Of a stretch of DNA of 64,000 nucleotides, positions 57,288 to 64,000 are shown one piece after another. Source of the stretch: Geosiphon pyriformis (Eukaryota > Glomeromycota > Glomeromycetes > Archaeosporales > Geosiphonaceae); assembly GCA_016748015.1 (NCBI GenBank), contig JAAOMT010000076.1, forward strand, positions 1-64,000. The letters run 5' to 3'. The notes below the pieces were generated by a model. It was not told where the DNA came from. It saw only the letters and a list, made by a program, of their open reading frames with translations, and did not search any database. Position numbers and translations under genes: made by a program. Position 1 is the stretch's first letter, and every line of letters begins with the position of its first letter.

Positions 57288-58985
57288 GTGGACTTTTTTG
57301 CTAATGGTTCTGATTTGGGTTTAGCTGGTTTGGAGATTTGCTCAAGCACTAAAAAAAAATATGTAGAGAGTATTTACTCCTACAATATGTCTTATAAAAA
57401 ACTGAAAAAGCCTAATATAGACATTAATATGATCAACTTATCTATTGGCCCTTTAAGTCTTAAAAATATTAATATTTTTGATAAGAAGCTGATAATGTTC
57501 TAGAGTAGCAAAGCTAATAGTAAAGCCAGTAGTATTAGCAGTTTATTAGACATGAAAAATATGAAAAATATAATAGCTGAAAAAACTAGTTATACAAACT
57601 CAAATAATTCAATAATCAACAACAATATAAATGATATCATGTCACAAAAAACTTGTACTTAAATCTACATATTAGGTCATTTACCAAAAATTTTTTTTTT
57701 TTTGTGGATTTGAGTAATGATAACAATGTTTTAATACTTCTTTTACCTAAATTTAATAGCTTTATACAATTTCTATTGGTTAAGTTACATGTTTTAGAAA
57801 AATAAAGTTTTAATTTAGCAAAGTTATTTACATTGAATATTGAGTTGTCTGTCATATCTGGCAAAACTAATAATAATAATATAAAAAAAAAATAGCTGCA
57901 CAAATTAAGAAGTAATCATTAAAGAGATCCTAATAGATTTTCTCAAATTAGCAGTAAAATTAGTTTTTTCCAAATTTGACAAGATTATTTCAATCAAAAT
58001 ACAGTTTATTAGTTTTTGGAAAAAATTTTTAGTAGAGTTTAAATTATCAGATATTGCTAGTTTGATTGTTTTTAAGTAGTTAGTTTTCATAAAAAAAGAT
58101 TTTATACATATAGTATTGGCTGTTAATAATAAACAATTATGAGTTTTTAGAGATCTTTATAGAACTGTATTATATATTTTGCTAGTTGGTACTACTGTTC
58201 ATGATTTTTCTGGGTTGTTAGAATTATATAATAGGAAAATTTGTTTCATTGGCTATAATCAAAGTTTATATGTATATAACAGATGTATTACAGTTTGTTT
58301 GCTAATAAAACATCTAAAAAGACTACTATTGATTTTATTTCAGTTTTCAAGAATATGAGTTTGCATTGGGCTGGTTTTTTTTTGGTCTATTGTGCTTAGT
58401 ATAAACAATTTAATTATGTTTCTGATATGTGTTTAATAAGTAAGAATTTAAGTAGTTAATTTTTAGAATCAAATTTGTTTGACAAATATATATAAAAAAA
58501 GTAGGCACTAATTGCCTATTCAGTTTTATTTGGTAAAAAAACTTAAGCTCAAATTGCTAGTCATTTCACTTCTTATATAATGCCTTTGAGTTTTTCTGGT
58601 GCTGGTTTATTTTTAGATATTAGATCTCTTTTACCAGTTTTTTTGGACATAAATAGTAGGTTTGTTACTTTTGAATACAGTTTTACCAGTCTTACAGAGC
58701 AAATTAACAAGCTGGCTAAGAGATTAGATGTATTTGGGTCAATAATTTTTCAGTCTAGCCTTGGATATTAGCCATTAGTAATCCCTTTATTACAAAATTA
58801 AGAGGTAGATATAGTAATAAGTAAAAATTTAAGTGCAGTCATTAATGATAAGACTGTTGTGAAAGCAGTAGTTTTAAATCTGATGGTAATCACAAAATTG
58901 GAAAAAAACATAAATAACTTATTAAACATAATTTTAGGCCTAATAACCAAAGTAAAAAATACTGGTTTGTGTTCTAATTTTTATC
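57288..58985 (+). pseudogene. LINE ORF1 of L-i (broken)
   Basis: Blocks: FANGSDLGLAGLEICSSTKK (57288-57503) with YSYNMSYKKLKKP, then TSYTNSNNS near 57590, an RRM-like region near 57925-58030 (IISIKIQFISFWKK), a decayed CCHC knuckle near 58392-58433, and MPLSFSGAGLFLDIRSLLPV, FVTFEYSFTSLTEQINKLAK (58580-58771). Stops and small indels. Same ORF1 type as L-f. Confidence 0.72.
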
Positions 58986-59019
58986 TTTTCCTATGACTGA
59001 TCTTATTTGGAAGATAGTT

Positions 59020-59726
59020 ACATATAATGTTTAAAATTTAACAATCCTGCCAAATAAGAAGATATCATTCATTGGCATAAAGATATAAACAATTTAATTT
59101 TTATAGTTATTAAAACAAAATTGAAAGATAGGATTTGTTCTTAAATCATTAACAAGTTTAATAGAGTTTGGATGTTTACTTTTGGTTTGAAATCTGGTTA
59201 TTTGAATTCTAGTGTCACAGTTATCATGAATATTGAATTGGTAAAGCATGTATACAAGATTTCAGAAGTTGCTAATAGGCTTTTGTCTATTAAATTACTT
59301 TTTAAGAATAATTTTTCTTTTTTAATTTTGAGGCTATATATTGGTACTGTCTTGGCTGTTTACTTAGCTCAAGCTGATAAAATCAATTCAGTAATTGCTA
59401 AGGCAATAAACAAATTTTCATTTGTAATTTTGGGTAGTAATTTCAATAAAAATAGTTCTTGTAAATATGTTAGTTTCAAAAAGTGCCTTGATTTGGGGCT
59501 GATTAATTCTTTGACAGAGAGTTTAGTTGTAAAAATCATAACATAAAACAAATTCTAGGAGTTCTAAAAAACAATTGATTTTATCTTTGTATCTGCAAAT
59601 TTAATTAACACAATAGTAAATCATAATATTTTGAATGTTGGAGAACACTTTAACACTAATCATCAGATTGTTTTTATGTCTGTAGAACTAAGTGGTTTGC
59701 TAGATATTTATTTAAACAGTTTTCAT
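59020..59726 (+). pseudogene. LINE ORF2 of L-i: APE-type endonuclease
   Basis: The endonuclease domain that nicks target DNA. From 59172 to 59546 there are 124 open codons: FTFGLKSGYLNSSVTVIMNI, HVYKISEVANRLLSIKLLFK, SFVILGSNFNKNSS (the GDFN catalytic motif is now GSNFN) and KKCLDLGLINSL. After a break, TIDFIFVSANLINTIV and HFNTNHQIVFMSVELSGLL (SDH motif region) lead to the G3 insertion at LNSF. Confidence 0.8.
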
Positions 59727-60713
59727 TGTTACCAGACAAAATTAGAGATATTGTTTAGCATAAAATTACCCTTATAAATTTTATCATTAATTAGCATATA
59801 TTATTGTTTCAAATTATTACTTATTATATTAGCAAAATGTCCGAAATTATCATTTAATTAATAACCCAATTTGTACATAACACAAATGTAACCTAAATGT
59901 GATGATCAATCATGCAATACCCCAAAATATATAACATTCAAAAGTTTGCCAAAATTTGTAGAAATTTGCCGAAATAATTGATAGTTCACCAAAATATCTA
60001 ATAGTTCATAGAAATAACTTGTAGTTTGCCGAAATGTATCTTTAGTTTAGTGAAATTGTAGAAAAGAGCAAAGTTCAAGTTCATAGAATAGTGTTACGAC
60101 AAGTTGTATAAAAAAAGAGCTTCTTTTTTTGAGAAAATGTATCTTACTTTAGATTTAATAATTAAAATCATCCTTTATACACAAAAACAAAAATAAATAT
60201 CAAATAAATTCGAAAAACCAAATTCTTAAATTATTTCTCTTGAAATTAACCAATTTCTACTAACAGTTTGAAATTAATTAGTTACCAATTTCAGTAGACT
60301 ATTAAAGCACTTCCAGGCCTGGATCCGAAATGACTTCCATAAATCATCAGTTTTACTTTTTCTTTTATATTTCTTTTATTCTCTTTCTTTCCTTATTATA
60401 AATCATTTGGGTAGCCTACAGACAAAAATTTTTAAAGAAGAGTTGACTTTCACAGCAAAGTAACTACACATTTTTAGTGAGTTTCTAGATGAGCAATTCC
60501 TGGGAAAGAGTTGACGTTTACTACAATGTAACTATACAAAGTAACTAGCACAGAATTGGCCATTCCACTTATAAGCTTAGCAGTTCAAATTATAGGAGAT
60601 AATTTAAAAATAAATTCAGTTATTAGAGATTCAAACACTTCCCATAATCATAAATTAACAGCATTACAACAAACATACAAGAGCTAAGAAGAAACCAAAA
60701 ACCTCCAGTAACA
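59727..60713 (+). repeat. 5' LTR of G3
   Basis: 987 bases from TGTTACCAG to GTAACA. TATA box TATAAAAA at 60107-60114. The ORF3 end codons are present in its first 32 bases, as in G2. Confidence 0.9.
59946..60067 (+). repeat. 20-bp tandem array in U3 upstream of TATA
   Basis: Six units start at 59946, 59966, 59986, 60006, 60026 and 60047 (20, 20, 20, 20, 21 and 21 bases). The common form is close to TTTGCCGAAATAATTGATAG. The array ends 39 bases before the TATA box. Equivalent arrays are seen in the LTRs of G1 and G2 and the solo LTR. It looks like a set of transcription-factor sites; that is inference. Confidence 0.75.
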
Positions 60714-60715
60714 TT

Positions 60716-60731
60716 TGGTGCTCTCCCATGG
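60716..60731 (+). promoter_or_regulatory. primer-binding site of G3
   Basis: TGGTGCTCTCCCATGG begins two bases after the LTR and starts with TGG, the complement of a tRNA CCA end. It would pair with a tRNA ending CCATGGGAGAGCACCA. The gag ATG lies inside it (60728). I cannot name the tRNA. G1 has TGGTGCTCTCTTATAG at the same place. Confidence 0.65.
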
Positions 60732-62251
60732 AAACAATACAGCAAAACAACTTCAAAGTGGCAATCACACCAGATGCAACAACTCTAGAGTATTACCAAT
60801 CAATTTACACCCACTGCAAGCAAAGATTCAACATTCCAGACGGAATTGAAGTTGTCAAGAAATCAGTATACCAATACATTGAAAACTGCATCAACAATTA
60901 TTTTTTTGGAAATTACAATATCTCAGAAGTTAGAAACAACCTTTACAATAATTTAGTACACTATTCACAGTTGGAAACTGAAGACCTTAACAGTGAAACA
61001 CTTGCCACTTACTTTCAAGAACTAAATTTTAACATTATCAAGTACTGTGAAGAAACATATCCAGTGCAGTCTCAATACTTCATTGATTTTGAATCAGAGA
61101 CAGAAACAAGCAACAAAGGCAAACAAAAATTGAAGCAATACTCAAAAACCACCCCAAATACCCCAATACTACCAAAAACAACTGTCAAACACTTACAAAC
61201 ACCTGAACAAGGAACCAGTTCAAAACTTCCACTTACTATTACACCTTTTCCAGCTTCACTTGCACAAGCACAAATACTTAATTCATCCTTAAATCGATTT
61301 GCAAGACTAGAAGATTTTACATTACCCAGAAGTCTCACCAAACAACAAGAACCCCTTCAAACTAATTCCAATCTTCTTGACTTTTTAGCTAAAAATCGAA
61401 GTGAACATTCTGAGACAGCAGTAAACAAAGAAAATGACTCTGAAATATCTGAAGAAGAATCAATAGACAGTGAAAATGAAGAAGACAAAATGACAGCATA
61501 CATCACAAAAATCTCTGAATTCAATGGAGAAGACATTGAGACCAGTCCCCAAGAATGGCTTGACTAAGTTACTAAAACTGGAGATGCAAATAGATGGAAT
61601 GCTGACAGAATGTTAAGAACAATTCCCTACTTTCTCAAAGGAACAGCAGGCGAATGGTTTGAAAACTTGACCACCCCTTTTAATGACTGAACAGCTTTTA
61701 AAACTGCCTTCTTAGAACAATTTACCAATAACAACACCTTAATCACTCTTCGAAATTGTTTTTGCAATATCAAACAAGAACCCTCCAAATCTGTTATGAC
61801 TTATATTGAGAAATTCAACAAACTTCTCAGACAAATTCACCAACTTGAAACTAATAATTATTATTTCAATGCTCAAATCTTGGATTAATTTATCACTGGT
61901 TTAAAAGATAAATTGATTAAAAAGGTTTGCCCACATGCCCCAGAAGATTTAAACTCTGCCATTCAACATGCAAAGAGATATGAAATGGCCATGGAAGAAG
62001 CCAATTGTACAAAACTCGTGAACTTAGCCATTGGAGAAACCAGCTCAGCAGCTGAAGAGAAAATTGACCAACTTGCAATGAAAGTCAAAAACTATTTCAC
62101 CAACCAACAACAACAGCAACCCCAAAGATATCAACCACCCCAAAGACAAAATCAAAACAACTTCACATCACCCTCTAATAACCAGCTTCAGAGTTGCTAT
62201 TACTGTAGAATTTCTGGCCACTGGAAAAAAGATTGCAGAAAGCTACAATGA
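60728..62251 (+). pseudogene. gag of G3 (few stops)
   Basis: ATG at 60728 opens 279 codons without a stop (METIQQNNFKVAITPDATTL, EYYQSIYTHCKQRFNIPDG), ending at a TAA after EWLD where G2 has Lys. The capsid domain continues (GEWFENL, KQEPSKSVMTYIEKFNKLLR) with two further stops. From 61913 it is open to the knuckle CYYCRISGHWKKDC at 62195-62236 (CCHC complete). It would form the virus-like particle and package RNA. A Gln-rich linker precedes the knuckle. Confidence 0.88.
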
Positions 62252-62569
62252 GACCAACAAAATAGGAGTAATCAATGTTACCCTTTACCACAGCAATCTT
62301 ATTATCAACTACTACTACCAGTTTACTATCTATCAAGACCTCAATATTAAAGTAACTATTATCAACTTGCTCCACAGCCAATTCAACAGCAATACCAACA
62401 ACCACCCACACAACATTATCAAGTGCCTGCTCGAAGATTAATCCCACAAAATCAATTTACACCACAAAACTGATACCAAGTAAACAACAATAGAATCAAT
62501 TCAAACAACCAATTAGTTTCCCAAAATCCAGCTTAGCCAAGACCCACCCATTATCATACTCAACCTAGC

Positions 62570-63238
62570 TATCTTACAATACCTGAAGAACAGAATTTTT
62601 ACCATACTGCACTTTTGGAAGGTAGAGCTGTAGCACAACAACAAAACCCTTCCTATATTCCTACCACAATCTTACCAGCCAGAATTGCTGAAAATGCCAA
62701 CCTTTCAGACATATTCCCTTTTGAGTTTGAAGCAAATAAGTTGCCATTCCTGCTTAGCAATGCGGCCGCCAATGAACAAAAAGCAATCACTGCTATGTAC
62801 ACTGAAGCAGAAGTCGAAGGAAAGGCAATTCGCTTGATCCTAAACAGTAGATCCGCTGGAAGCATCATCACCTACCAGTTAATGCAACAGTTAAAGAGAA
62901 ATGTCGACTGACCAGCTCAAACAGTAATCATTACTGCCAATAGCATGAAAAAGACTCCAGTAGGAGAAATTGACAATTTTCCATTCACTCTTGATGAAAT
63001 CACCATTCCAGTCAAAGTTCTTGTAATGAACACACTCCAGTACCAAGCTCTTGTCAGAAATGATTGGCTTCAAAAAGCCAATACTAATCTGAATTGGGAG
63101 ACATAAGAGTTAACAATCTCCTACCAAGGACAACATACCCAGATACCTGCCACTTGTAGTACATTCAACAAACACTCCGAAAAAGCCCCAGCTTTTGAAT
63201 TCGAACTGGAAGAAGAAAAGCCCATCATTGAAACATTT
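62570..63238 (+). pseudogene. protease of G3 (active site lost)
   Basis: Open from 62615 to 62911 and, after one TGA, to about 63107. NLSDIFPFEFEANKLPFLLS precedes the site LILNSRSAGSIITYQLMQQL: by comparison with G1 and G2, D-S-G has become N-S-R by two G-to-A changes. NDWLQKANTNLNW follows. A retroviral-type aspartic protease that would process the polyprotein. Confidence 0.82.
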
Positions 63239-63922
63239 ATGGCACTTGGATCAATCTCCAATTGGGCCGATGAAACTGAACAACAGTATTTTTCAACAAA
63301 TAATTCTCTTGAAACAAAAGAACCAGTAACAACCAGATGGAATGTCTCCTATTCAAAACCAGAACCACGAAAACAATGCCTCTACATTCCACTCAAATGC
63401 AAGGACTGCCATAAGAAACTTTCCTCAATGGGAGCCTGCATTTCACCTGAAGAAGAATATGAAAATCATACTTGTTATTACTGTAAGGCTTGCCATAGAA
63501 AACGATGGGGCCATCTAATAAAAAAAAGTGGAAAATGGGATAACACTTCTTGTTTGACTTGTGGAGATATGCTACCAGAAGAATGCAATTGGATTGATAT
63601 AGCAATAAAAGGAGGAGTCTGTGATCAGACCTGTCAATATGCTTTATCAATTTCAGAAAAAGTAAAAAGAGGAACACCCTTTAATGCGGCATACAACAGT
63701 GCTCTCAACAAACTTTATCACTACCCCCATGATGCTGAGATGATTTTCGATCTAGCAATGGCATTAATTAATGGAGCTACCAAAGAAGATGTCCATCAAA
63801 TGAAAGAAGCAGAATACATTGAATACACCATGGAATTAGCTGGATTCGATTATGAAAATGAAGTAAAAGTCTACCATCAAATTGCAAGTTACACCTACCC
63901 AACCCAAGAAGCTCAAATTTAA
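63239..63922 (+). pseudogene. Cys-rich domain between protease and dUTPase (open frame)
   Basis: 227 codons without a stop. Candidate metal ligands: PLKCKDCHKK, GACISP, CYYCKACHRKRWGH, SCLTCGDM, ECNW and CDQTCQYAL; that is enough for three or four zinc sites. The second half is helical (FNAAYNSALNKLYHYPHDAE, MIFDLAMALI). The frame ends at TAA 63920 just before the dUTPase region. I do not recognise a named family; the domain exists in G1, G2 and G3. It might bind nucleic acid or organise the polyprotein. Confidence 0.75.
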
Positions 63923-64000
63923 TGATTAGAGCAAATGAACATTAGGCTATGTGAAGAATGCATTATGCCTTGTGATAAACAGTGATGTCTTGAATGATAT
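63923..64000 (+). pseudogene. start of the dUTPase region of G3 (cut by window end)
   Basis: LCEECIMPCDKQ.CLE.Y matches LCEKCIMSCNEQWCPECY upstream of the dUTPase in G2, with two stops at Trp/Cys positions. The dUTPase itself is beyond the window. Confidence 0.6.

Larger units (their letters stand above)
57150..59726 (+). mobile_element. LINE L-i, 5' half, cut by Gypsy G3
   Basis: Starts at the same 5' end as L-f and runs through ORF1 into the endonuclease of ORF2, where the 5' LTR of G3 begins (59727). The remaining ORF2 is expected beyond the window. It is less decayed than L-d or L-f. Confidence 0.85.
59727..64000 (+). mobile_element. Gypsy retrotransposon G3 (5' half in window)
   Basis: 5' LTR 59727-60713, PBS, gag, protease, Cys-rich domain and the first codons of the dUTPase region; the window ends there. 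It has only a handful of stops and is the best preserved Gypsy copy. It is inserted in the endonuclease of LINE L-i. Confidence 0.92.

Overview
The window looks like nuclear DNA of a fungus, most likely an arbuscular mycorrhizal fungus (Glomeromycotina, Rhizophagus- or Gigaspora-like). The reasons are the extreme AT richness, two intron-containing fungal-type host genes, and LINE and Ty3/Gypsy families whose proteins I recognise from that group. The species is inference; host-gene homology is much firmer.

Only two host genes are supported. UTP15 (6900-9444, + strand, ten exons, 545 residues) encodes a WD40 subunit of the small-subunit processome that makes 18S rRNA. A two-exon gene (50375-51492, - strand, 337 residues) encodes a nuclear protein with five AT-hooks and a C-terminal Myb/SANT domain. 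Both lie in islands that are visibly less AT-rich than their surroundings.

The rest is transposable elements in different states of decay. Autonomous LINEs (ORF1 with CCHC knuckle; ORF2 with APE endonuclease, RT, RNase H and a C-terminal zinc finger) occur at 2320-6200 (-), 6560-6691 (+ tail), 10150-10680 (+), 11200-16245 (+), 16490-17130 (+, fossil), 17530-23249 (+), 46011-48745 (-), 55564-56047 (-) and 57150-59726 (+). A second LINE type carries only an ORF1 but shares the same 3' end: 240-1350, 33409-34220 continuing at 44061-45460, and 52496-54161. One Gypsy family has three long copies and two fragments: G1 (23250-33408, +), G2 (34221-44060, -), G3 (59727 to window end, +), G4 (54162-57150, -) and a solo LTR (3273-4231). 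Its order is gag - protease - Cys-rich domain - dUTPase - RT - RNase H - integrase - ORF3.

Elements are nested: G2 splits an ORF1-only LINE, a short LINE sits in ORF3 of G4, G3 sits in the endonuclease of a LINE, and a solo LTR splits another LINE. Coding frames are broken mostly by C-to-T/G-to-A transitions (CAA/CAG/CGA/TGG to stops; catalytic Asp to Asn). A 20-N gap at 32907 separates two identical 278-base stretches and is an unmerged contig overlap. The most interesting items are the dUTPase/Cys-rich Gypsy architecture, the conserved extra ORF3 that overlaps the polypurine tract and the LTR, the 20-bp array upstream of the LTR TATA box, and the ORF1-only LINE family. I found no rRNA, tRNA or CRISPR array.
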